In this document: in pieces, positions 1-5,414 of the stretch
How the letters are laid out: every line of letters starts with the position of its first letter
Numbering within the stretch: the stretch's first letter is position 1
Source: Methylococcaceae bacterium NSP1-1
GTDB taxonomy: Bacteria; Pseudomonadota; Gammaproteobacteria; Methylococcales; Methylomonadaceae
Length of the DNA stretch: 6,070 nucleotides
Assembly: GCA_002256465.1 (NCBI GenBank)
Contig: NQJG01000051.1
Location: 1 to 6,070 of the forward strand
Direction of reading: 5' to 3'
Position numbers and translations under genes: made by a program
Notes under the pieces: generated by a model
Seen by the model: only the letters and a program-made list of their open reading frames with translations
What the model was told of the DNA's origin: nothing
Database searches by the model: none

Positions 1-775
1 AATCGCTGATGACAGGTACGCCTATTCCTTTAAATACGGCTTGCTGATTCCAGGGTTCGCCGACGCAGTAACCGACAATAGTGCCTGAATCCATAGTGGC
101 GGGCCTTTGGGGAGGTGGCGTTACTGACAGCATGGCTTCGGCATCAATCTGGCCGGACGTGTCTTCGGGTGGCGCATAATAGCCGGGCTTGATACCGCCG
201 GCGGCCAGCCAGTAACGCAATTTCATGTTATGCGTGCCGACCGGGAAGGTCATTGCCATATTGAAAGGTTTGCCTGCGCTTTTGTATTTTTCCAGAACAG
301 GTTTTAAGGCATCCGCTTTAATAGGATGTTCCGGTTTACCGCCTTTCATCGGTATCTGAGGTTTCATTTGCTTCCAGACATCATTCGATACCGTAATCGC
401 ATCGCCATTTAAAGTCATGGTGAATGCACTGATTATGTCCGCTTTAGTGCCATAGCCAATGGCGGTTCCAAATGGCAACGTTGCCAGCATGTGCGCGCCA
501 TCCAATTCGCCATTGATGACCCGGTCCAATAAAACCTTCCAGTTGGCTTGGGCTTCGACTTGCACGGAAAGACCTTCATCCTCGAAATAGCCCTTTTCAT
601 AAGCAACGGCTAAAGGCGCCATATCGGTTAATTTGATAAAGCCCAGTTTCAGGCTTTCTTTTTCCAGTTTTTCAGCTGCGAAAGCACTGGATGCAAAGCT
701 TAAAGTTGTAATTGCGGCTACAGCAGAGAGCGCAGTAACCAGTTTTTTAATAGTGAATTTTCCAGTTTTTTTCAT
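1..775 (-). CDS. nrtA: NrtA-type nitrate ABC transporter substrate-binding protein (partial, C-terminus off window)
   Basis: This is the periplasmic binding protein of a nitrate (NrtABCD/CmpABCD-type) uptake transporter; it captures the anion and delivers it to the membrane permease. I translated it by hand from the ATG at 775; 258 codons are visible and the frame runs off the left edge, so roughly 60% of a usual 430-460 residue protein is present. Residues 1-33 are a Sec signal peptide ([11 protein letters not shown], a hydrophobic stretch, then AFA before AEK, likely cleavage after 33). There is no lipobox cysteine, so it should be soluble, unlike the cyanobacterial lipoprotein NrtA. Family motifs seen: [13 protein letters not shown] (43-55), LDGAHML (91-97), LNGDAITVS (122-130), [19 protein letters not shown] (177-195) and CVGEPWN (237-243). 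An AGGA ribosome site (786-789 on the plus strand) lies 10 bases before the start. Its promoter and leader are described separately. CmpA (bicarbonate) is a relative, but the nasT context favours nitrate. Confidence 0.92.
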   Translation of the reverse strand, partial: MKKTGKFTIKKLVTALSAVAAITTLSFASSAFAAEKLEKESLKLGFIKLTDMAPLAVAYEKGYFEDEGLSVQVEAQANWKVLLDRVINGELDGAHMLATLPFGTAIGYGTKADIISAFTMTLNGDAITVSNDVWKQMKPQIPMKGGKPEHPIKADALKPVLEKYKSAGKPFNMAMTFPVGTHNMKLRYWLAAGGIKPGYYAPPEDTSGQIDAEAMLSVTPPPQRPATMDSGTIVGYCVGEPWNQQAVFKGIGVPVISD

Positions 776-785
776 GATGGCTTAA

Positions 786-789
786 TCCT
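786..789 (-). promoter_or_regulatory. nrtA ribosome binding site
   Basis: AGGA in the minus strand, 10 bases before the ATG at 775. It is the only Shine-Dalgarno-like stretch before that ATG and lies downstream of the leader terminator, so translation depends on read-through. Confidence 0.55.
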
Positions 790-806
790 ATACAGATATT
801 AAGGGC

Positions 807-866
807 AAAAAAAAACGTCGCAAAACCGAGTGTCAATAACGACACAATGATTTAGTCGACGCCTTT
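807..866 (-). terminator. Intrinsic terminator in the nrtA leader (attenuator)
   Basis: In the minus-strand RNA, CGUCG (861-857) pairs with CGACG (820-816). The stem can be extended outward by two G-U and three A-U pairs (866-862 with 815-811). Nine U follow or overlap the 3' side (815-807). The wide loop contains a second hairpin, GUGUC (845-841) with GACAC (834-830) around a 6-base loop. It lies between the ANTAR hairpins and the nrtA start, where a terminator controlled by NasT is expected. A simple overlap between hairpin 2 (ends 875) and the terminator stem is not visible, so the mechanism may resemble the Klebsiella nasF leader, where no alternative pairing is needed. Confidence 0.8.
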
Positions 867-874
867 GTCTTTGT

Positions 875-916
875 GCTCAACTTTGAGCTTGGAATTGTGA
901 CTCCAGCTTTGGAGCC
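875..916 (-). promoter_or_regulatory. ANTAR-target RNA motif: two hexaloop hairpins in the nrtA leader
   Basis: Hairpin 1: GGCUCC (916-911) pairs with GGAGUC (904-899, one G-U) around the loop AAAGCU (910-905). Hairpin 2: GCUC (888-885) pairs with GAGC (878-875) around the loop AAAGUU (884-879). The linker between them is 10 nt (898-889). Both loops are six bases long with A at position 1 and G at position 4, the two bases known to be conserved in RNA targets of ANTAR antiterminators. The motif sits a few bases after the predicted sigma-54 start and before an intrinsic terminator. The natural ligand is the ANTAR protein encoded at 2084-2659. The sequence shows the motif directly; binding is inferred. 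Confidence 0.85.
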
Positions 917-929
917 TCTGTAAGTGTTA

Positions 930-947
930 AAGCATAAGCTGTGCCAA
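930..947 (-). promoter_or_regulatory. Sigma-54 promoter of nrtA
   Basis: Minus strand TTGGCACAGCTTATGCTT: a GG at 945-944 and a GC at 933-932 separated by exactly 10 bases, close to the consensus TGGCAC-N5-TTGC. The predicted start is near 919-920, giving a leader of about 145 nt that opens directly into the two-hairpin motif. The same 18-mer with few changes occurs before nasT. Confidence 0.8.
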
Positions 948-1099
948 ATACTTTTAATCAATATTCTTTACTTAAAAAATACTAATAAATACAGGCGTTT
1001 GTAATATTTATATGAAACTGGAATGAACGTTGATTGCAATAATCAGGGACAGGGAAGATAAATGCTGTGCTCTGGTAATGTGCGGTACAGATTGTGTTT

Positions 1100-1116
1100 T
1101 GCACCAAAAAGGAACT
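1100..1116. promoter_or_regulatory. Candidate NtrC enhancer site for nrtA
   Basis: Plus strand TGCACCAAAAAGGAACT compared with the NtrC consensus TGCACC-N5-GGTGCA: one half is perfect and 9 of 12 fixed positions match overall. It lies about 155 bp upstream of the -24 element of the nrtA promoter, a normal distance for an NtrC enhancer. The second half is weak, so this is a candidate. Confidence 0.5.
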
Positions 1117-1133
1117 GTTTGGATGGGTTAAAT

Positions 1134-2081
1134 TTAAAACAAAAAACTGACAATCGCTTTTAATCGGCCATTTTTTATTACTGGTATGGCTAACATACTG
1201 CTCAGATTATCCAGTTCGGGGTTGTAATCAGGTTCATGATTACCAGTGATGACCGGCATACCGGTCAGCCAAACCCGGCCAAGCGCGCCGACCCCCTTGT
1301 TAACGGTAATCGTTTCAAATATTTCTGCCAGATCATTGCTGTTTTTACTATAACCCTGTTGGCAGATGAGTTGTTTACCGTGTTGGTCAGGAATCCATAT
1401 TTGGATTCGTTTGGCAAGGGGCGTGGCTTTAGCCGATAAAAAGGTCATGATGTAGGAATGTCCGGGATTATCGGAAACAGGAATACCAATGCCCATGCTA
1501 ATGCCCGCTTGTTGTGCGTCGGAGGCCCTGATGAACGTATCCGCCTTGCTTATATCATTGACAAGAACCGGCAAGCCCGTTTCCCAGGCCAGTCCTGCCA
1601 AACCTTGGCCTTTAGGCATGCTAATTTGCCGGGAAATAGCTTCAAAGTGTTGCAGTGTGCCGTAATAACCGTCCATAACGTTAAGCGAGTTTTCCGATAG
1701 CGGATTATTACGCCAAACTTCGATAGCGCCGGCATGGTCTTCATCATCGCCACATAAAAAAACGACAACGGCCATCAGAAAGTCGCCGGAAAAAACGGGT
1801 ATGGCAATACCGCAAGTCAATCCGGCTTTTTTTGCCGCAGCGGTTCGCTTGAAATAAGAATGTTCAAATTTTGTCAGTACAATCGGATGGCCCGCAGCCC
1901 AAGCCTTGCCGGGTAAACCTTCGTTATAAGCAAACAGTTGTTGTTCGCTGGCTGCTTTAAAATCGATTAGTCCGCCATATAAACCGGAACCAAATTCCAG
2001 CTGAGTACGTTCTTTGTCTGGAACCCATATTTCAGTGACTTTGATAAACGTTTTCATAGCTTTTAGGCTTAGTTGAGGCAT
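1134..2081 (-). CDS. Triple-GAF-domain protein, putative signal-input partner of NasT
   Basis: A 315-residue soluble protein with no signal peptide, membrane segment or output domain. It consists of three GAF-like repeats, about residues 14-110, 117-216 and 222-315. Each has an IWVPD/EVWR/IWIPD opening strand, a G-x-x-G-x-x-W-x-x-G-x-P motif (55-66, 160-171, 265-276), then an AGL-type segment with GIAIPV/GIGIPV/MLAIPV, and an ending strand such as AVVVFL. The motif tryptophans fall at 61, 166 and 271, exactly 105 residues apart. GAF domains bind small ligands or mediate protein contacts; the ligand here is unknown. The gene starts two bases after the nasT stop, so the two are surely co-transcribed and probably translationally coupled; no strong ribosome site precedes the ATG, and ATG at 2057 (residue 9) is an alternative. 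The position suggests it controls NasT, in place of NasS. That is inference. Confidence 0.85.
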   Translation of the reverse strand: MPQLSLKAMKTFIKVTEIWVPDKERTQLEFGSGLYGGLIDFKAASEQQLFAYNEGLPGKAWAAGHPIVLTKFEHSYFKRTAAAKKAGLTCGIAIPVFSGDFLMAVVVFLCGDDEDHAGAIEVWRNNPLSENSLNVMDGYYGTLQHFEAISRQISMPKGQGLAGLAWETGLPVLVNDISKADTFIRASDAQQAGISMGIGIPVSDNPGHSYIMTFLSAKATPLAKRIQIWIPDQHGKQLICQQGYSKNSNDLAEIFETITVNKGVGALGRVWLTGMPVITGNHEPDYNPELDNLSSMLAIPVIKNGRLKAIVSFLF

Positions 2082-2083
2082 TT

Positions 2084-2659
2084 TTATTTAAACAATTCCG
2101 ACATGGCAATAACGTTTTTAGCCATTTCACCCAGGGTAATATTTCTATCCATCGCCAATTTTCTAAGCGTGTGGTAGGCATCGTCCTCGGTAAAGTTTTG
2201 TGTTTTGATTAAAATGGCTTTAGCACGATCTATCTGTTTTCTGTCTTCAAGTTTTGCACGTGCTTCTTCCAGTGCATTGTTGAGAGATTGTTGATGTTTG
2301 AATCTGGCGATAGCAACATTGATGATGCTGTTAATGCGGTTGTGCTCAACACTATCGACTATAAAGGCACTGACTTCTGCTTTAATTGCCTGATTTATAG
2401 TGTCGATATTGCTGTCACCGGCAAACATAATCACAGGTATAGGGGACTGTTGATTAAGAGTTTGCAGATCAGTCAGCAATTTTTTTGAAGGTGTATCAAG
2501 ATTAAAAATAATGATATCCGGCGTGATTTCTTTGGTTAGCGCTAAAAAGGTAGGGCTGTATTTGGATTTCAGGAATTTGAAACCATAGTCTTTAAGGCTA
2601 TTTTCCAGCAATGTATTATCAAGATCGTTTTCAATCAATAATACATTAAGCATATTCAT
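2084..2659 (-). CDS. nasT: NasT-type ANTAR antiterminator with degenerate receiver
   Basis: A 191-residue cytoplasmic RNA-binding regulator that lets transcription pass leader terminators of nitrate-assimilation operons. Residues 1-120 form a receiver-like domain and 121-140 a helical linker. Residues about 132-187 are the ANTAR domain, with EDRKQIDRAKAILI (138-151), AYHTLRKLAMDRN (161-173) and a final AKNVIAMSELF. Length and the overall pattern (PVIMFAGDS, SAFIVDSV, VAIARF) match NasT of Pseudomonas as I recall it. The receiver lacks the phosphorylation set: Asn53 sits where the acceptor Asp should be (FNLDTP), Ala80 replaces the Thr/Ser, and Asp102 replaces the Lys, so control is likely by protein binding and not by phosphorylation. 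ATG at 2653 (residue 3) is an alternative start; neither has a clear Shine-Dalgarno. It is first in an operon with the triple-GAF gene, behind a sigma-54 promoter, and its predicted RNA target lies before nrtA. Confidence 0.9.
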   Translation of the reverse strand: MNMLNVLLIENDLDNTLLENSLKDYGFKFLKSKYSPTFLALTKEITPDIIIFNLDTPSKKLLTDLQTLNQQSPIPVIMFAGDSNIDTINQAIKAEVSAFIVDSVEHNRINSIINVAIARFKHQQSLNNALEEARAKLEDRKQIDRAKAILIKTQNFTEDDAYHTLRKLAMDRNITLGEMAKNVIAMSELFK

Positions 2660-2697
2660 GATATTACGTCAGTATAAGGTAATAGTATCAAACATTT

Positions 2698-2745
2698 CGT
2701 TTTCAAAAAGTCGTTGGTGCACCAACGATAGAGCATTTGAAAGCG
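2698..2745 (-). repeat. Long hairpin with an 18-bp perfect palindrome in the nasT leader
   Basis: TCGTTGGTGCACCAACGA (2711-2728) is a perfect palindrome. It is flanked by arms CGTTTTCAAA (2698-2707) and TTTGAAAGCG (2736-2745) that are complementary except for one position. In the nasT leader RNA this folds as a 7-bp stem with a UGCA loop inside a 10-base outer stem. The inner stem is followed by CUUUUUG, which resembles a weak terminator. It could be an attenuator, a protein-binding RNA hairpin or a DNA operator; the sequence does not decide. Confidence 0.6.
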
Positions 2746-2760
2746 TGTTTATATTTAATT

Positions 2761-2778
2761 AAGCATGTACTATGCCAA
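2761..2778 (-). promoter_or_regulatory. Sigma-54 promoter of the nasT operon
   Basis: Minus strand TTGGCATAGTACATGCTT: GG at 2776-2775 and GC at 2764-2763 with 10 bases between, matching the -24/-12 layout. It differs from the nrtA promoter mainly in the spacer. The predicted start is near 2751, giving a leader of about 90 nt that contains the palindromic hairpin. Confidence 0.72.
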
Positions 2779-2888
2779 AATTAATAAAATGATTTAAATG
2801 TAACTTTTTATTCAATAATTATAAGTAGTTATAAAATATCTATTCTGCAAAAAACGTGTTAACAAGGTTATTAAACGCCTGAAAATAA

Positions 2889-2905
2889 TGCATTAAATTT
2901 GTGCA
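2889..2905. promoter_or_regulatory. Candidate NtrC enhancer site for nasT
   Basis: TGCATTAAATTTGTGCA fits the TGCACC-N5-GGTGCA frame with 9 of 12 fixed positions. It lies about 110 bp upstream of the -24 element of the nasT promoter. A further perfect half site, TGCACC, is at 2919-2924, and GTGCAA (2901-2906) with TTGCAC (2918-2923) forms an inverted repeat. Weak individually, they fit the promoter type and distance. Confidence 0.45.
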
Positions 2906-3028
2906 AATGATTGCGAGTTGCACCATTTTTGTTTTTTTATGTTTAAGTACGTAAAATTTACCCCGCTATACGGAAGTTGTAAAACTTAATACGATAGACA
3001 AGCGGAATAAATTGCTGGGAATGAAGAT

Positions 3029-3058
3029 AATACATCGCTTTGAATAGTAAGTTATAAT
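3029..3058 (+). promoter_or_regulatory. Possible sigma-70 promoter of prfC
   Basis: A perfect -10 box TATAAT is at 3053-3058, 34 bases before the prfC ATG. The -35 candidate AATACA (3029-3034) is 18 bases upstream and matches only half of the consensus. This is the best promoter-like pair in the divergent gap facing prfC. Confidence 0.45.
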
Positions 3059-3092
3059 TTATGGTTTTCTTAGTAAATTCAGTAAATCAAGC

Positions 3093-4673
3093 ATGTCAGA
3101 AATACAATCAGAACTGCAACGGCGCCGTACATTTGCCATCATTTCACATCCTGATGCGGGTAAAACCACCATTACCGAAAAACTCTTGCTGTTCGGTGGT
3201 GCCATTCAGCTTGCAGGTTCAGTAAAAGGGCGTAAGGCTGCGCGCCACGCGACCTCTGACTGGATGGAAATGGAAAAAGAGCGGGGTATTTCGGTGACGA
3301 CCTCTGTCATGCAGTTTGAACATAAAGATTGCATTATTAATCTCCTCGATACTCCCGGTCATGAAGACTTTTCCGAAGACACGTACCGTACTTTAACAGC
3401 AGTGGATTCGGCACTGATGGTGATTGACGTTGCCAAAGGTGTTGAAGAGCGAACCATTAATTTGATGGAAGTGTGCCGGTTACGTACTACGCCCATTCTT
3501 ACATTTATTAATAAACTGGATAGAGAAGGGCGCGAACCGATTGAATTAATGGACGAAGTCGAGAACGTGTTAAAAATTAAATGCGCGCCGATGACTTGGC
3601 CTATTGGTATGGGCAAGCGTTTTAAAGGTGTTTATCATCTATATAAGGATGAAATACATTTGTTCAGCGCGCAGCATGGTGGAAGAATTGCCGAAGCCGA
3701 AGTTATCAAAGGTTTAAATAATCCCAAGCTGGATGAGTTGCTTAGATATCAGGCGGAAGAATTACGCGATGAAATTGATTTGGTTAAAGGTGCGAGCCAT
3801 GAGTTTAATCTTGAAGACTATCTTGCCGGTGAATTAACGCCTGTTTTTTTTGGTTCTGCCATTAATAATTTCGGGATTCTTGAATTACTTGATGCGTTTG
3901 CTGAATATGCGCCGTCACCCAGACCAAGACAAGCAGAACAACGTATGGTTGCACCCGAAGAAGACAAGTTTACTGGTTTTGTATTTAAAGTTCAGGCAAA
4001 TATGGATCCGTCTCATAGAGACAGGGTTGCATTTTTAAGAGTGTGTTCCGGTAAATTCGACAAAGGCATGAAGATCCATCATGTTCGCATCGGTAAAAGT
4101 ATTCAGGTTGCCAATGCCATCACCTTTCAAGCCGACACCCGCAAAAGCGTAGAAGAAGCTTATCCCGGCGATATTATTGGGTTGCACAACCATGGTACTA
4201 TTCAAGTTGGCGATACTTTTACCCAAGGTGAAACCCTTAAATATGGCGGTATTCCCTATTTCGCCCCGGAATTATTCCGTCGAGTGGTCTTAAAAGACCC
4301 GTTAAGAGCGAAAGCCCTGCAGAAAGGACTGGTACAATTGACCGAAGAAGGCGCAACACAGTTATTCAAACCTTTAAAAAATAATGACCTTATTTTGGGC
4401 GCAGTCGGCATACTGCAGTTTGACGTCACTGCCTTCCGCCTTAAAAGTGAATACAATGTTGAATGTGTTTATGATGCCGTCCCCATCTCAACCGTACGCT
4501 GGGTAAGTTCTGACAAACCAGCGAAACTTGAAGAATTCAAGAAGAAAGCTTTTGATAATCTTGCTGAAGATGGTGGAGGTTATCTGGTATATCTGGCCAA
4601 TAGCCGGGTAAACCTGCAGCTGACTGAGGAACGGTGGCCTGATATAAAATTCAGTGCAACCAGAGAGTTGTAA
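3093..4673 (+). CDS. prfC: Peptide chain release factor 3 (RF3)
   Basis: A 526-residue GTPase that removes RF1/RF2 from the ribosome after peptide release and recycles them; cytoplasmic. The length is close to E. coli RF3 (529). The G domain spans about residues 1-278 with the P-loop SHPDAGKT (18-25), the switch region around RGISVTT (64-70), DTPGHEDF (86-93), NKLD (140-143) and FFGSA (252-256). A beta-barrel domain II follows from about 292 ([16 protein letters not shown]), then the RF3-specific C-terminal domain with [16 protein letters not shown] and [13 protein letters not shown]-type and [12 protein letters not shown] signatures separate it from EF-G and other translational GTPases. No strong Shine-Dalgarno precedes the ATG, but the reading [19 protein letters not shown] aligns with the normal RF3 start. 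It is monocistronic as far as visible and divergent from nasT. All motif residues are intact. Confidence 0.98.
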   Translation: MSEIQSELQRRRTFAIISHPDAGKTTITEKLLLFGGAIQLAGSVKGRKAARHATSDWMEMEKERGISVTTSVMQFEHKDCIINLLDTPGHEDFSEDTYRTLTAVDSALMVIDVAKGVEERTINLMEVCRLRTTPILTFINKLDREGREPIELMDEVENVLKIKCAPMTWPIGMGKRFKGVYHLYKDEIHLFSAQHGGRIAEAEVIKGLNNPKLDELLRYQAEELRDEIDLVKGASHEFNLEDYLAGELTPVFFGSAINNFGILELLDAFAEYAPSPRPRQAEQRMVAPEEDKFTGFVFKVQANMDPSHRDRVAFLRVCSGKFDKGMKIHHVRIGKSIQVANAITFQADTRKSVEEAYPGDIIGLHNHGTIQVGDTFTQGETLKYGGIPYFAPELFRRVVLKDPLRAKALQKGLVQLTEEGATQLFKPLKNNDLILGAVGILQFDVTAFRLKSEYNVECVYDAVPISTVRWVSSDKPAKLEEFKKKAFDNLAEDGGGYLVYLANSRVNLQLTEERWPDIKFSATREL

Positions 4674-4738
4674 ATGCCTGTAAATTCGCATGCGTGACTA
4701 ATCAACCCTGCAATTGTTCTCACAATCCCCAAATAACC

Positions 4739-4764
4739 GAAGCTCCAGCTTCCTGTTTGCCAGG
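4739..4764. repeat. Small adjacent palindromes after prfC (REP-like)
   Basis: GAAGC (4739-4743) pairs with GCTTC (4748-4752) around TCCA, and directly after it CCTG (4752-4755) pairs with CAGG (4761-4764) around five bases. A third AAGCTTC-containing stretch follows at about 4771-4777. There is no T-run, so this is not a convincing terminator. The form resembles repetitive extragenic palindromes, but repetition elsewhere in the genome cannot be seen from here. Otherwise 4674-4876 holds nothing I can support. Confidence 0.35.
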
Positions 4765-4876
4765 CAGCTAAAGCTTCAAATGCGGAATTACCAAACAGAC
4801 GCTTGGGTTTTGACTAAATAACTAACTTCTACAAGACCGAAGTGTATATAGGTTATTGTTCTATGGTGTAAACGGC

Positions 4877-5143
4877 TTAATCAGCTAGTCGCTTGCTTAT
4901 GCGGCTATATGCTTCTTTGAGCTCTTCGCCAACTATTTTGGCCTTGGCTATAAACTCTTCAGATGTTTCTTTTGAATCGTCAGCGATTTCAGCGGCCTTG
5001 TTTTTTAGGGTATCCCAATGTTTATCCGCTTCTTCAAATTCTTCTTTGGCTTCCATTGATGCGAGATGCAGTTTCAACTTTAATTCATCACGCTCTACTT
5101 TCAGCTTTTCTAATAAATTGTCGAATTCTATTTTCATTGTCAT
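4877..5143 (-). CDS. Small charged helical (coiled-coil) hypothetical protein
   Basis: An 88-residue protein with no signal peptide or membrane segment. It is almost entirely predicted helix rich in Glu, Lys and Leu, with heptad-like spacing of hydrophobic residues (LLEKLKVERDELKLKLHLA, residues 10-28; then EAKEEFEEADKHWDTLKNK and EELKEAYSRISKRL). It resembles small stress-associated or structural coiled-coil proteins in general, but I do not recognise a family with certainty and assign no function. The start is supported by a strong GAGGTG (5148-5153) four bases before the ATG; the ATG at 5137 (residue 3) has a more usual 10-base gap and may be used instead. Codon use and a clean reading frame favour this strand over the antisense frame. 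A strong hairpin terminator lies just upstream. Confidence 0.75.
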   Translation of the reverse strand: MTMKIEFDNLLEKLKVERDELKLKLHLASMEAKEEFEEADKHWDTLKNKAAEIADDSKETSEEFIAKAKIVGEELKEAYSRISKRLAD

Positions 5144-5147
5144 GATT

Positions 5148-5153
5148 CACCTC
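5148..5153 (-). promoter_or_regulatory. Ribosome binding site of the small helical protein
   Basis: Minus strand GAGGTG, a strong Shine-Dalgarno match. It is 4 bases from the ATG at 5143 and 10 bases from the ATG at 5137, so it leaves the choice between two in-frame starts open. Confidence 0.65.
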
Positions 5154-5187
5154 ATTATTACTTGATTAAAAATTCCTGGTATCAGGA

Positions 5188-5221
5188 TAAAAAAGGCATT
5201 CGACTGAGGTAAATGCCTTTT
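5188..5221. terminator. Symmetric hairpin terminator, usable on both strands
   Basis: AAAAGGCATT (5191-5200) and AATGCCTTTT (5212-5221) form a perfect 10-bp stem around an 11-base loop. On the minus strand it ends in six T (5194-5189), and on the plus strand in four T. No plus-strand gene ends just before it, and on the minus strand it stands 45 bases upstream of the small helical gene. It is therefore either a leader attenuator of that gene or the terminator of a neighbour now displaced by the insertion sequence on the right. Confidence 0.75.
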
Positions 5222-5315
5222 GAGTACTAAAAAGCCGCTTGGTTATACATAGCCTTACACTATTTAGATTCTATCATAAGCCCATGGCTTTTGTATGGTC
5301 TTAGTCTCTTCCAAT

Positions 5316-5331
5316 ATGAAATGAGCCTGAA
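5316..5331 (+). repeat. Subterminal direct repeat, copy 1
   Basis: ATGAAATGAGCCTGAA, identical to the copy at 5351-5366. The similarity continues upstream (TCTTCCAAT here, TCTTTCTAAC in copy 2). Copies are 35 bp apart. Likely transposase-binding site of the element. Confidence 0.75.
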
Positions 5332-5350
5332 GGAGGTGGCTCTTTCTAAC

Positions 5351-5366
5351 ATGAAATGAGCCTGAA
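5351..5366 (+). repeat. Subterminal direct repeat, copy 2
   Basis: ATGAAATGAGCCTGAA, identical to copy 1. It lies 42 bases before the transposase start. Confidence 0.75.
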
Positions 5367-5381
5367 ATAAGCTGAGATTCT

Positions 5382-5414
5382 GTTCATGATGGGAGGATGA
5401 AAACTCTCATGAAC
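5382..5414 (+). promoter_or_regulatory. Hairpin over the transposase start codon
   Basis: GTTCATGA (5382-5389) and TCATGAAC (5407-5414) are perfect 8-bp inverted repeats. In the mRNA the stem would include the ATG at 5409-5411 and the 17-base loop would hold the GGGAGG ribosome site (5391-5396). Such a fold would lower translation, as known for several insertion sequences that limit expression from read-through transcripts. Confidence 0.6.

Noticed and set aside
1236..1439. Plus-strand open frame inside the triple-GAF gene
   Set aside because: Antisense to a clear domain-bearing gene and has no recognisable motifs; a shadow frame.
2701..2760. Second ANTAR hexaloop motif in the nasT leader (autoregulation)
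   Set aside because: The possible loops (UGCA or GUGCAC) do not have six bases with A1 and G4, so the motif rule fails.
2782..2794. Possible IHF site (AATCAT-N4-TTA, minus strand) near the nasT promoter
   Set aside because: One mismatch in the core and it nearly touches the -24 element, where IHF is not expected; too weak to list.
2755..2890. AT-rich stretch that could be taken for an origin or UP element
   Set aside because: No DnaA boxes or iterons seen; the AT content is explained by a divergent regulatory gap holding a sigma-54 promoter.
4687..4694. CGCATGCG 8-bp palindrome just after prfC
   Set aside because: Too short and without a T-run or partner site; expected by chance.
4893..5165. 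Plus-strand 90-residue frame opposite the small helical gene
   Set aside because: Ser-rich complement of a Glu/Lys-rich coding strand, with no ribosome site as good as GAGGTG on the other strand.
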